Source: Stutzerimonas nosocomialis (lineage in GTDB: Bacteria; Pseudomonadota; Gammaproteobacteria; Pseudomonadales; Pseudomonadaceae). Taken from it: a stretch of DNA of 64,000 nucleotides. The notes under the pieces were generated by a model. The model was not told the origin of the DNA. It did not search any database and saw only the letters and a list, made by a program, of their open reading frames with translations. Location: positions 1 to 64,000 of the forward strand of contig NZ_QLAE01000027.1 in assembly GCF_005876855.1 (NCBI RefSeq). Reading direction: 5' to 3'. Position 1 is the first letter of the stretch; each line of letters begins with the position of its first letter. Both the position numbers and the translations under genes were made by a program. Of the stretch, positions 32,539-48,161 are shown in pieces.

Positions 32539-32603
32539 GCTTTACCCCGTCGGTCAAAGTGGGCGCAGATGTTACTCAAGAGAAAAACACCTGGCAAGCC
32601 GAA

Positions 32604-33941
32604 TCATGCACAAACTTCATTTACCACTTTGACCAGCTGCTCGGCATAGCTGCGGACCTGCGTTTCGTCATCCCCTTCCACCATGACGCGCACCAGCGGT
32701 TCGGTACCGGATTTGCGCAGCAGAACCCGCCCGCGCCCCGCCATCTTCGCCGTGACTTCGTCACAGGCCGCCTGTACGTCAGGGTGCGACACCGGATCGC
32801 TGCCGGCAGGAAAGCGGACGTTGATCAGCACCTGCGGAAACTTCCTCAGCGCCTGCCGGGCCTGTGCCAGGGTCTGTTCGCGACGGCGCAGCGCAAGGAC
32901 GACCTGCAGGGCAGCGATGATTGCATCGCCCGTGGTGACATGTTGACCACAGACGATATGGCCCGAATTTTCGCCACCCAGCTGCCAGTTGCGCTCGAGC
33001 ATCTCGGCCATGACATAACGGTCACCCACCTTGGCCCGGACGAAGGGAATGTCCGCCTCCTTGAGGGCCAGCTCGAGGCCGAAATTGCTCATCAGCGTGC
33101 CGACCACGCCACCTTCGAGCAGGCCCCGCGCCTTGAGATCACACGCGATGATGAACAGCAGCTCGTCGCCGTCCACCGCCGTTCCGGTGTGATCCACCAT
33201 CATCACCCGGTCCCCGTCGCCATCGAACGCGATCCCCAGGTCAGCCCCATGCTCGACGACAGCCTTCTGCAACTGGCCGACGTGGGTCGAACCGACATCG
33301 GCGTTGATGTTCAGACCATCCGGATCGGCACCGATGACCACCACTTTCGCGCCGAGCTCACGGAAAACGCTCGGCGCGACCTTGTAGGTGGCGCCATGAG
33401 CGCAGTCGAGCACCACCTTCATCCCGGAGAAATCGGTGCTGGTCGGCACGCTGCTCTTGCAGAACTCGATGTACCGACCGGCCGCGTCATTGATCCGGGA
33501 GGCCTTGCCCAGCTGAGCGGACTCCACCACCGTCATGGGGGCATCGAGAAGCTCCTCGATCATCAGCTCGATCTCATCGGGAAGCTTGGTGCCACGACTG
33601 GAGAAGAACTTGATCCCGTTGTCATGGTGGGGGTTATGCGAAGCACTGATGACGATGCCTGCCTCGGCGTGAAAGGTACGCGTGAGGTAGGCGATCGCCG
33701 GCGTCGGCATGGGGCCCAGCAGCAGCACATCCGCACCGGAGGCCGACAGACCGGCCTGCAGGGCCGACTCGAACATGTAACCCGAAATGCGCGTGTCCTT
33801 CCCGATCAGGATGCGGCACTTGCCCTGCTTGCGAAACGCCATGCCGGCCGCCCAGCCGAGCTTCAACATGAATTCCGGGGTGATGGGAAACTGGCCGACC
33901 TGCCCACGAATGCCGTCGGTGCCGAAATATTTTCTAGTCAT
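32604..33941 (-). CDS. glmM: Phosphoglucosamine mutase
   Basis: 445 residues, the usual length. It converts glucosamine-6-phosphate to glucosamine-1-phosphate for peptidoglycan and LPS synthesis. The phosphoserine loop [11 protein letters not shown] (near 100), the metal loop DGDGDR (near 242) and the sugar-phosphate loop RKSGTEP are intact. The start [10 protein letters not shown] is the usual one; the frame is open for 12 further codons. It follows folP by 10 bases. Confidence 0.97.
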   Translation of the reverse strand: MTRKYFGTDGIRGQVGQFPITPEFMLKLGWAAGMAFRKQGKCRILIGKDTRISGYMFESALQAGLSASGADVLLLGPMPTPAIAYLTRTFHAEAGIVISASHNPHHDNGIKFFSSRGTKLPDEIELMIEELLDAPMTVVESAQLGKASRINDAAGRYIEFCKSSVPTSTDFSGMKVVLDCAHGATYKVAPSVFRELGAKVVVIGADPDGLNINADVGSTHVGQLQKAVVEHGADLGIAFDGDGDRVMMVDHTGTAVDGDELLFIIACDLKARGLLEGGVVGTLMSNFGLELALKEADIPFVRAKVGDRYVMAEMLERNWQLGGENSGHIVCGQHVTTGDAIIAALQVVLALRRREQTLAQARQALRKFPQVLINVRFPAGSDPVSHPDVQAACDEVTAKMAGRGRVLLRKSGTEPLVRVMVEGDDETQVRSYAEQLVKVVNEVCA

Positions 33942-33951
33942 TGTTCCATTC

Positions 33952-34803
33952 CTAATCAGCTGCCTGGACCGCAGCAATCATTCTGACCACATCCACCGTC
34001 TCGGCAACATCGTGCACCCGCAGGATCCGAGCCCCTTGCGAGACAGCCAGCGCCGCCAGGGCCAGGCTTCCATAGAGCCTTTCGCCCACCTCGCGCCCAA
34101 GCGCCTGCCCGATCATCGTCTTGCGCGACACACCAACCAGCAGCGGCCGCCCCAGGCGATGCAGTCGCTCAAGGTGCTTGAACAGGCTGAGGTTATGCTC
34201 GAGATTCTTGGCGAAGCCGAAACCGGGATCGAGCACGATGCGCTCCGGCGCTATCCCGGCGGCCGAACAGGCGTCCATCCTAGCCTCGAGGAACGCCACC
34301 ACTTCGGCGGCCACATCGACGTAAACGGCCTCGCGCTGCATGTCGCCCGGCTCGCCACGCATATGCATCAGGCAAACCGGCAAACCGCTGTCGGCAGCCG
34401 CATCGAGGGCTCCGTCACGGCGCAACGAGCGCACGTCATTGATGAGCCCGGCGCCGAGCCTTGCGCTCTCGCGCATGACCGAGGGCGTGGACGTATCGAC
34501 CGACACGATCACGTCCAGCTCGCGAACGATGGCCTCGACGACCGGCGCGACGCGCTCCAGTTCTTCCAGGGCCGATACCGCACGCGCGCCCGGACGGGTC
34601 GACTCGCCGCCGACGTCCACCAGGGACGCTCCCGCGCGCACCATGGCCTCGGCATGACGCAACGCCAGGTCGCGGGAAGCGTAGCGCCCGCCATCGGAAA
34701 AGGAGTCAGGAGTGACGTTGAGAATGCCCATCACGTGCGGACGGGATAAATCAAGAACCCGGTTGCCACAGGGCAACCGGGTTGGGTGAAGCGCAGGCGC
34801 CAT
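33952..34803 (-). CDS. folP: Dihydropteroate synthase
   Basis: 283 residues, a TIM-barrel enzyme of folate synthesis that joins p-aminobenzoate to the pterin pyrophosphate; it is the sulfonamide target. Both signature loops are present, [14 protein letters not shown] and GGESTRPGA, with DPGFGFAKN. The N terminus is normal. It starts nine bases after ftsH, so ftsH-folP-glmM is likely one transcript, as in E. coli. Confidence 0.96.
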   Translation of the reverse strand: MAPALHPTRLPCGNRVLDLSRPHVMGILNVTPDSFSDGGRYASRDLALRHAEAMVRAGASLVDVGGESTRPGARAVSALEELERVAPVVEAIVRELDVIVSVDTSTPSVMRESARLGAGLINDVRSLRRDGALDAAADSGLPVCLMHMRGEPGDMQREAVYVDVAAEVVAFLEARMDACSAAGIAPERIVLDPGFGFAKNLEHNLSLFKHLERLHRLGRPLLVGVSRKTMIGQALGREVGERLYGSLALAALAVSQGARILRVHDVAETVDVVRMIAAVQAAD

Positions 34804-34812
34804 GAAGGACCC

Positions 34813-36732
34813 TTAGTGCTCGCCGGCCGGACCGCCGATGGGGGTTTCAGGGCGATCGGCATTCGGCTGGACAGGCGTGCCCGAGGCACCCGACCCACCC
34901 TGCCAGTCACGCGGCTCGCGGGGCGTACGGCCAGCCATGATGTCGTCGATCTGATCGGCGTCGATGGTTTCGTACTTCATCAGCGCCTCGGCCATCATGT
35001 CGAGCTTGTCGCGATTGTCCGAGAGGATCTGCTTGGCCGTGCCGTAGCACTGATCGATGATGGCGCGCACTTCGAGGTCGATCATCCGCGCGGTGTCTGC
35101 CGAGACGTTGGTGTGCTGGCTACCGGCACTGCGACCGAGGAACACCTCGCCCTCTTCTTCGGCATACATCAGCGGACCGAGTTTTTCCGAGAGCCCCCAC
35201 TTGGTCACCATGTTCCGCGCCAGCTGGGTGGCGCGCATGATGTCGTTCGAGGCGCCGGTGGTGACGCCCTCGAAGCCCAGCGTCATCTCTTCGGCGATAC
35301 GCCCACCGAACAGCGAGCAGATCTGGCTGATCAGGGCGCGCTTGGAGAGGCTGTAGCGGTCTTCCTCGGGCAGGAACATGGTCACGCCCAAGGCACGGCC
35401 GCGCGGAATGATGGAGACCTTGTAGACCGGATCGTGCTCGGGCACCACGCGCCCGACGATCGCATGGCCAGCTTCGTGGTAGGCCGTGTTGAGCTTTTCC
35501 TTTTCGGACATGACCATGGTCTTGCGCTCGGCGCCCATCATGATCTTGTCCTTGGCCAGCTCGAACTCGCGCATGTCGACCACGCGCTTGTTCGCTCGCG
35601 CCGAAAACAGCGAGGCTTCGTTGACCAGGTTGGCGAGGTCCGCACCCGAGAACCCGGGCGTACCGCGGGCAATCACGGCCGGATCGACATTGTCGCCCAG
35701 CGGCACCTTGCGCATGTGCACCTTGAGAATCTGCTCGCGACCACGGATATCCGGCAGGCCGACGACCACCTGGCGATCGAAACGGCCCGGACGCAGCAGC
35801 GCGGGGTCGAGCACGTCAGGACGGTTGGTCGCGGCGATCACGATGATGCCGTCGTTCATTTCGAAGCCGTCCATCTCGACCAGCAGCTGGTTGAGGGTCT
35901 GCTCGCGCTCGTCGTGACCACCACCGAGACCAGCACCACGATGGCGACCGACCGCATCGATCTCGTCGATGAAGATGATGCAGGGCGCATGCTTCTTCGC
36001 CTGGTCGAACATGTCACGCACGCGGGACGCACCGACACCAACGAACATCTCGACGAAGTCCGAACCGGAAATGGTGAAGAACGGCACTTTCGCTTCGCCC
36101 GCCACGGCTTTGGCCAGCAGCGTCTTGCCGGTACCCGGCGAGCCCACCATCAGCACGCCGCGCGGAATGCGGCCACCCAGGCGCTGGAACTTGCCCGGAT
36201 CGCGCAGGAACTCGACCAGCTCGCTGACCTCTTCCTTGGCTTCGTCGCAGCCGGCGACATCGGCGAAGGTGGTCTTGACCTGGTCTTCGGACAGCAGCCG
36301 CGCCTTGCTTTTGCCGAAGCTCATCGGCCCGCCCTTGCCGCCCGCGCCGCCCTGCATCTGGCGCATGAAGAACATGAACACCGCGATGATCACGAGGATC
36401 GGGAAGCTCGCTACCAAGAGCTGAGTCCAGATGCTCTGCTGCTCGGGCTGTTTGCCCTCGATGACGACGTTGTTGTTGATCAGGTCGCCGATCAGACCGC
36501 CGTCCTGAATGGCCGGGCGGATCGTCTTGAACGAGTCGCCGTCGGTACGCCGACCGGTAATGACGAAGCCGTCGACCGTCACGCGCTCGACGCGACCTTC
36601 ACGAACCTGCTCGAGAAAGTCCGAATAGTTCAGCGTCTGTTGCTCGGCCGGGCTGGAAAAGTTGTTCATCACCGTCACCAGTACGGCGGCAATGATCAAC
36701 CAAAGAATGAGGTTTTTCGCCATGTCGTTCAA
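34813..36732 (-). CDS. ftsH: ATP-dependent zinc metalloprotease FtsH
   Basis: 639 residues from the TTG at 36730-36732, whose GAGGG ribosome-binding site is seven bases upstream; an ATG three codons later (MAKNLI) is the alternative but is too far from that site. An inner-membrane AAA protease that degrades misassembled membrane proteins, LpxC and sigma-32. Two transmembrane helices (about 7-26 and 104-123) flank a periplasmic domain. Walker A is GSPGTGKT (usually GPPGTGKT), Walker B is [11 protein letters not shown], and the zinc motif is HEAGH. A weak sigma-32-type promoter lies upstream. Confidence 0.96.
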   Translation of the reverse strand: MNDMAKNLILWLIIAAVLVTVMNNFSSPAEQQTLNYSDFLEQVREGRVERVTVDGFVITGRRTDGDSFKTIRPAIQDGGLIGDLINNNVVIEGKQPEQQSIWTQLLVASFPILVIIAVFMFFMRQMQGGAGGKGGPMSFGKSKARLLSEDQVKTTFADVAGCDEAKEEVSELVEFLRDPGKFQRLGGRIPRGVLMVGSPGTGKTLLAKAVAGEAKVPFFTISGSDFVEMFVGVGASRVRDMFDQAKKHAPCIIFIDEIDAVGRHRGAGLGGGHDEREQTLNQLLVEMDGFEMNDGIIVIAATNRPDVLDPALLRPGRFDRQVVVGLPDIRGREQILKVHMRKVPLGDNVDPAVIARGTPGFSGADLANLVNEASLFSARANKRVVDMREFELAKDKIMMGAERKTMVMSEKEKLNTAYHEAGHAIVGRVVPEHDPVYKVSIIPRGRALGVTMFLPEEDRYSLSKRALISQICSLFGGRIAEEMTLGFEGVTTGASNDIMRATQLARNMVTKWGLSEKLGPLMYAEEEGEVFLGRSAGSQHTNVSADTARMIDLEVRAIIDQCYGTAKQILSDNRDKLDMMAEALMKYETIDADQIDDIMAGRTPREPRDWQGGSGASGTPVQPNADRPETPIGGPAGEH

Positions 36733-37262
36733 TTAACTACCCTCTGGAGCGAACCCGGTATCGTCGGGTCCGCATGACGGCCGGTTGGTTGCTCGGCCTA
36801 ACTTACTACACTACGCACCGGGCCAGGCAGACTGTCTGTAACCCTTTATGAGGGGTCGAACCCTCTGGTGAGACCCATCGTTGCCGCAGAGGTGCCGGGC
36901 GCCAATGAAATTAGCGCACCGCACCAAGGCGTGATGACACGGCCTGCTCACCCATCCATATTGGGGCCATATCGGAAATCACAAGTCTACCGGATTTCTC
37001 CCGCGGCCCGGGCATCGGCGCGAGCGGGGTACCCAGGGTCGCCGAGCCAATCCTTGACCTGTCGACTGCTGCGACAGGACCTGCCAAACCGTCGCCGCGC
37101 CTGTGCGGCCGAGGGCCTCTCGGTTACACTAGCCGACCGCTGAAACCGCCGTGTCCGGCCGCAGGCAAAGCCGGGCAGCCGCCCGCGCGCCTTGCGCCGC
37201 AAACGCGCCTATCATTTCGGCTATCACGCCATCGTTTTCAAGATTCAAGCAAGGGTCGGACT
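36733..37262. other. 530-base gap where rlmE would be expected; no convincing gene
   Basis: In P. aeruginosa and E. coli rlmE (ftsJ, 23S rRNA 2'-O-methyltransferase, about 207 codons) lies just upstream of ftsH. Here the gap is too short for it, and none of its motifs (DLGAAPGG, SDMAPN) is seen in any frame. The gap holds a candidate sigma-32 promoter for ftsH (36958-36985). A short GC-rich minus-strand frame at 36987-37202 is not convincing. Confidence 0.6.
36958..36985 (-). promoter_or_regulatory. Candidate sigma-32 promoter for ftsH
   Basis: On the minus strand CTTGTG (36980-36985), 13 bases, CCCCAATAT (36958-36966), close to the heat-shock consensus CTTGAA/CCCCATNT. It lies about 226 bases before ftsH, which is a heat-shock gene in other gammaproteobacteria. 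Confidence 0.45.
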
Positions 37263-37574
37263 ATGCCGCTCAACAACGAGCAGAAAAAACGCTTCAAATC
37301 CATCGGCCATCACCTCAAGCCCGTGCTGATCGTAGCCGAAAACGGCCTGACCGAAGGCGTGCAGGCCGAACTGGATCGCGCCCTGAACGATCACGAACTG
37401 ATCAAGGTGCAGTTTCGCGTCACTGAACGCGACGACCGCCGCGCTCTGATGGAAGCGCTCTGCGAGGCGGGCAACTGCGAACTGGTGCAGGCCATCGGCA
37501 AGATGGCCCTGGTCTACCGGCGCAATCCGAAGGCGAACAAGCAGCTCTCCAACGTCTCACGCTACGAAGCCTGA
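37263..37574 (+). CDS. yhbY: YhbY, CRM-domain ribosome-associated RNA-binding protein
   Basis: 103 residues covering a single CRM (CRS1/YhbY) domain, which binds pre-50S particles. LKPVLIVAENGLTEGVQAELDRAL carries the GxxG-like turn, and LVQAIGKMALVYRR is the conserved end. The start MPLNNEQKKR follows GGGTCGGACT, a moderate ribosome-binding site. It is divergent from ftsH and faces the DUF4149-greA-carBA block. Confidence 0.93.
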   Translation: MPLNNEQKKRFKSIGHHLKPVLIVAENGLTEGVQAELDRALNDHELIKVQFRVTERDDRRALMEALCEAGNCELVQAIGKMALVYRRNPKANKQLSNVSRYEA

Positions 37575-37590
37575 AGCCCGGACAGTCGCG

Positions 37591-38016
37591 TCACCGACCG
37601 GCGCCCGCGCGCGCCGGATCGGCAGGCTGCCCGGGCACCGGTTGCAGTACCAGCAACAGCCCGCACACGGCCATCGCCAGATAGCTGAATACCTGCCAGT
37701 ACGGCGAGTCGAACCAACCGGCGAGGCCCGCATGATGGCTCGCCGCAAGCGCCAGCACCGTCAACAGCAGCTGCCCGCGCAGATCGGTGCGCAGCGCCCC
37801 GAAGCCGAGCACCTGCACCAGCACCAGCAGCTGCAACAGGGCACAGAAGGCGGCGAACCCGATCATCAGCGGCCGCAGGCCATTGGCGACTTCCTCCACC
37901 AGCAACGGCGCCAGACCGATCTTGCCGAGCGCCGGCAGGACGACGAACTGAAGCAGCCAAAGGCCGCCGACCCAGAACGTCTGGGCCAGCTGCCAACTGA
38001 CCATTCCAGCCCGCAT
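37591..38016 (-). CDS. DUF4149 membrane protein
   Basis: 141 residues with four hydrophobic segments (roughly 10-30, 50-70, 80-100 and 112-130), a small inner-membrane protein of unknown function. It begins 11 bases after the greA stop and is probably the last gene of the dapB-carA-carB-greA direction of transcription. The start MRAGMVSW was chosen over the longer frame that overlaps greA; MVSWQL four codons later is also possible. It ends 17 bases from the convergent yhbY. Confidence 0.82.
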   Translation of the reverse strand: MRAGMVSWQLAQTFWVGGLWLLQFVVLPALGKIGLAPLLVEEVANGLRPLMIGFAAFCALLQLLVLVQVLGFGALRTDLRGQLLLTVLALAASHHAGLAGWFDSPYWQVFSYLAMAVCGLLLVLQPVPGQPADPARAGAGR

Positions 38017-38026
38017 CGGGCGACGC

Positions 38027-38499
38027 TCAGACGTGCCGGACTTCGACAATCTCGTACTCGACCACGCCGCTGGGTGTCTTGACGGCGACGACGTCACCCT
38101 CTTCCTTGCCGATCAGGGCACGCGCGATCGGCGAACTCACCGACAGCTTGCCCTTCTTGATGTCCGCCTCGTCGTCGCCGACGATCTGGTAAGTCACCGT
38201 CTCGTCGGTCTCGACGTTGGCGATATCCACGGTCGTCCCGAAGATCACCTTGCCGGTCGGCGGAATGCTGGCGATATCGATCACCTGCGCATTCTGCAGA
38301 CGCCCTTCGATGTCACGGATACGCGCCTCGACCATCCCCTGCTGCTCGCGCGCGGCGTGGTATTCGGCGTTCTCCTTCAGATCTCCCAGCTCGCGCGCCT
38401 CGGCGATCGCCTGGGTGATCTGCGGGCGCAGTTCGGTCTTGAGGTGACGGAGTTCTTCTTCCAGGGCGCGTGCGCCCTGGACGGTCATCGGGAACTTGG

Positions 38500-38503
<4 letters not shown>
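38027..38503 (-). CDS. greA: Transcription elongation factor GreA
   Basis: 158 residues, the normal length. It rescues backtracked RNA polymerase by stimulating transcript cleavage. The N-terminal coiled coil ([17 protein letters not shown] to [13 protein letters not shown]) carries the acidic tip, with the [11 protein letters not shown] motif. The C-terminal FKBP-like domain ends [13 protein letters not shown]. Its ATG overlaps the carB stop by four bases (ATGA), so the genes are translationally coupled. Confidence 0.97.
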
Positions 38504-41721
<3,218 letters not shown>

Positions 41722-41861
41722 GTCTTCTCTCGAATCTTCAGTCAGTCGGCGCGGTTGTGGCTGCGTATCGCTTCATACAGAAGGCGCGCCGGCCGGCTGC
41801 AAATGTTCTGTTTCGTCACGTGCCGACTCGGCGGCACGCTCGTAGCAGCGAGCCGACAGGC

Positions 41862-42998
41862 TCAGCGGCGCTGGGCCATGGCCTCGATGAAACGGTCGAA
41901 CAGCGGCGCCACATCGTGTGGTCCCGGGCTCGCTTCAGGGTGCCCCTGGAAGCTGAACGCGGCGCGGTCGGTCAGTTCGATGCCCTGCAGGGTGCCATCG
42001 AACAGCGACTTGTGGGTGGCACGCACGTTCGCCGGCAGGCTCGCCTCGTCCACCGCGAACCCGTGGTTCTGGCTGGTGATCATCACCACACCGGTCTTCA
42101 GATCCTGCACCGGGTGGTTGGCGCCATGGTGCCCGTTGGGCATCTTGACGGTCTTGGCGCCAGCGGCGAGCGCCAGCAACTGATGACCGAGGCAGATGCC
42201 GAAGACCGGAATCTCGGTTTTCAGCAACTGCTGTATCGCCCGGATAGCGTAGTCGCAAGGCTCCGGATCGCCCGGGCCGTTGGCCAGCAGGATACCGTCC
42301 GGGTTGAGCGCCAGCGCGTCTTCGGCAGTGGATTGCGCCGGCAGAACCGTCAGGCGGCAGCCGCGCGCGACCAGCATGCGCAGGATGTTGTACTTGACGC
42401 CGTAGTCGAAGGCGACCACATGGTAAGGCAGGTCGCCGGCCTCGATTTCCTCGTGCCGATTCGTGCTCAGGCACCATACGCTCGAGCGCCACTCGTAGGC
42501 TTCCTTGACGCTGACCTCCTTGGCCAGGTCCATGCCCTTGAGTCCCGGAAACGCCCGCGCGGCTTCCAGCGCCGCTTCCTCGCTGACGTTGTCGCCGGCC
42601 AGGATGCAGCCGTTCTGGGCGCCCTTCTCGCGCAGGATGCGGGTCAGCCGACGGGTATCGATCCCGGCGATGGCGACGGTATTGTTGGCTTTCAGGTATT
42701 CGGGCAGCGATTGCTGGTTGCGCCAGTTGCTGGCGATCAGCGGCAGGTCGCGGATGACCAGGCCGGCAGACCAGACCTTGAACGACTCGGCGTCCTCCGG
42801 ATTGGTGCCGGTGTTGCCGATGTGCGGGTAGGTCAGGGTGACGATCTGCTTTGCATAGGAAGGATCGGTAAGGATCTCCTGATAACCGGTCATGGCGGTG
42901 TTGAACACCACCTCACCTGTGGTCTGGCCGTCGGCGCCGATGGATTCGCCGCGAAAGATGCTGCCGTCGGCAAGGGCGAGTATGGCTGGCTTAGTCAA
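41862..42998 (-). CDS. carA: Carbamoyl-phosphate synthase small (glutamine amidotransferase) subunit
   Basis: 378 residues. It hydrolyses glutamine and channels ammonia to CarB. The class I amidotransferase domain has the nucleophile in [12 protein letters not shown] and the His/Glu pair in PEASPGPHD. The start is TTG at 42996-42998 (then TKPAILAL): GGAGGT lies a few bases before it, and the length then equals other pseudomonad CarA proteins. The frame remains open upstream across the dapB terminator without similarity. Confidence 0.95.
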   Translation of the reverse strand: MTKPAILALADGSIFRGESIGADGQTTGEVVFNTAMTGYQEILTDPSYAKQIVTLTYPHIGNTGTNPEDAESFKVWSAGLVIRDLPLIASNWRNQQSLPEYLKANNTVAIAGIDTRRLTRILREKGAQNGCILAGDNVSEEAALEAARAFPGLKGMDLAKEVSVKEAYEWRSSVWCLSTNRHEEIEAGDLPYHVVAFDYGVKYNILRMLVARGCRLTVLPAQSTAEDALALNPDGILLANGPGDPEPCDYAIRAIQQLLKTEIPVFGICLGHQLLALAAGAKTVKMPNGHHGANHPVQDLKTGVVMITSQNHGFAVDEASLPANVRATHKSLFDGTLQGIELTDRAAFSFQGHPEASPGPHDVAPLFDRFIEAMAQRR

Positions 42999-43038
42999 GA
43001 GACCTCCGTAGATCAAGGCTGAAGCAGACGCAGATTGC

Positions 43039-43080
43039 AAAAAAGCGGGATGACGTTTGAAGGTCATCCCGCTTTTTATT
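43039..43080. terminator. Long hairpin terminator between dapB and carA
   Basis: Fifteen-base perfect arms AAAAAGCGGGATGAC (43040-43054) and GTCATCCCGCTTTTT (43063-43077), with A and T runs on both sides. It should stop leftward dapB transcription about 110 bases past its stop; it also lies about 40 bases upstream of carA, where it could affect carA readthrough. Confidence 0.82.
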
Positions 43081-43191
43081 TATTCGAGCCATTTCTGCGT
43101 AACTTTTAGTGGACACACTAAAGCGGGCAGCTTACAGAAAAACTCGTTTCCGGTCCAACCGAAATGCAGCCAAACGTCAGGGCGCGCCTCT

Positions 43192-45200
<2,009 letters not shown>

Positions 45201-45242
45201 AACTTTCCTGAACCCTCAATTCGTACCCCCCAGACACGCCGA

Positions 45243-45299
45243 CGCGGGAGCAAGCCCCCGCGCGGCGGTCGTGCCTGCGGGAAGGGATTCCGCGCAGGC
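45243..45299. repeat. Pair of REP-like palindromes between dnaJ and dnaK
   Basis: Two adjacent GC-rich hairpins: CGCGGG/CCCGCG (45243-45262, loop AGCAAGCC, with the GAGCAAGC core common in Pseudomonas REP elements) and GCCTGCG/CGCAGGC (45273-45299). The arrangement resembles a REP doublet. They could lower dnaJ expression relative to dnaK by stabilising the dnaK mRNA end. Confidence 0.6.
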
Positions 45300-45369
45300 T
45301 GGAGCGACAGGCAGCGGCCGATCATCGGATCGCCGCTGCATTCCCCATCCAAGGGGCATAAGCCGCAGC

Positions 45370-47280
<1,911 letters not shown>

Positions 47281-47354
47281 TTACTCTCTCCGAAAACCTT
47301 TGGTTGTTCCGCGCCTGTCTACCGGCTGCGGTAATACAAAAACGCTTGACTAAA

Positions 47355-47383
47355 CAGATGGGGCCGCAGCGGCGGATTTCAAG
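47355..47383 (-). promoter_or_regulatory. Sigma-32 promoter for dnaK, overlapping the grpE stop
   Basis: On the minus strand CTTGAAA (47377-47383), 13 bases, CCCCATCTG (47355-47363). Both elements match the heat-shock consensus well. The -35 overlaps the grpE stop codon, and the dnaK ATG is about 75 bases downstream. Confidence 0.75.
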
Positions 47384-47948
47384 CCTTCTCGTCGATCGAA
47401 GGCGGGGTCTGCGCCGGCGCCTTGCTGACCACCACCATGGCCGGTCGCAACAGGCGGCCGTTGAGCATGTAGCCCTTCTGGAACACCTTGAGCACGCTGC
47501 CCGGCTCGGCATGGGTGCTTTCTTCCATGGCCATCGCCTGGTGATGCTCGGGGTTGAACGGCTCGCCATGCGGGTCCAGCGCCACCAGCTGGTAGCGCCC
47601 CAGGGTGTCGATCAGCAGCTTGAGGGTCAGCTCGACGCCTTCGCGCATCGGCTTGATCGCCTCGTCATCCGGGTTCGACAGCTCCAGGCCGCGCTCGAGG
47701 CTGTCGACCACCGACAGCAGGTCGCCGGCGAACTTCTCCAGGGCGAACTTGTGCGCCTTCTCCACATCCTGCTCGGCTCGGCGGCGGATGTTCTGCAGTT
47801 CGGCAGCGACGCGCAGGGACTGGTCCTGCGCAGCGGCCAGCTGCTCTTCGAGCGACTGAATCCGCGCCACCAGATCCTCGGTGACCTCCACTTCAGGATT
47901 CTCTTTCGCTTCAGGGGACGGATTGTCCAGGTTCTGCTCGTCAGCCAT
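47379..47948 (-). CDS. grpE: GrpE, nucleotide exchange factor of DnaK
   Basis: 189 residues. Releases ADP from DnaK and acts as a thermosensor through its long coiled coil. Acidic N terminus, a coiled coil (about 28-90: [41 protein letters not shown]) and a C-terminal beta domain ([10 protein letters not shown]). Preceded by GGAGGAGC and a near-perfect sigma-32 promoter. First gene of grpE-dnaK-dnaJ. Confidence 0.96.
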   Translation of the reverse strand: MADEQNLDNPSPEAKENPEVEVTEDLVARIQSLEEQLAAAQDQSLRVAAELQNIRRRAEQDVEKAHKFALEKFAGDLLSVVDSLERGLELSNPDDEAIKPMREGVELTLKLLIDTLGRYQLVALDPHGEPFNPEHHQAMAMEESTHAEPGSVLKVFQKGYMLNGRLLRPAMVVVSKAPAQTPPSIDEKA

Positions 47949-47998
47949 GCGCTCCTCCTATCGATACGTCTGCGGGTGGCGACCCGCGCTTGTGCGGC

Positions 47999-48028
47999 TA
48001 TATGGGGGCGCGATCACCGGCTTCAAGG
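47999..48028 (-). promoter_or_regulatory. Sigma-32 promoter for grpE-dnaK-dnaJ
   Basis: On the minus strand CCTTGAA (48022-48028), 14 bases, CCCCATATA (47999-48007), a near-perfect heat-shock promoter about 51 bases before the grpE ATG. Confidence 0.88.
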
Positions 48029-48120
48029 GGCTTTCGAGCATTACCCCTTCAGCTCATCGGGATAAGCGGGATTCCCTGACCGACGTCACGGGCAGACGCT
48101 TGCCGGCCTGGCGAAAAGCA

Positions 48121-48136
48121 CTGTATAAATACCCAG
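48121..48136 (+). promoter_or_regulatory. LexA (SOS) box of recN
   Basis: CTGTATAAATACCCAG fits the LexA consensus CTG-N10-CAG. It contains the probable -10 TATAAAT and lies 25 bases before the recN start, so LexA binding would block the promoter directly. Confidence 0.85.
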
Positions 48137-48161
48137 CCATCACCATTTCGGGATCTCTTCG

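Noticed and set aside
34786-36777. 663-codon frame antisense to ftsH
   Set aside because: Repetitive His/Asp/Arg-rich translation typical of antisense frames; ftsH is intact on the other strand.
36987-37202. 71-codon minus-strand frame upstream of ftsH as an rlmE remnant
   Set aside because: Arginine-rich, with no SAM-binding or catalytic motif; the slight likeness of one segment to the RlmE N terminus is no better than chance by eye.
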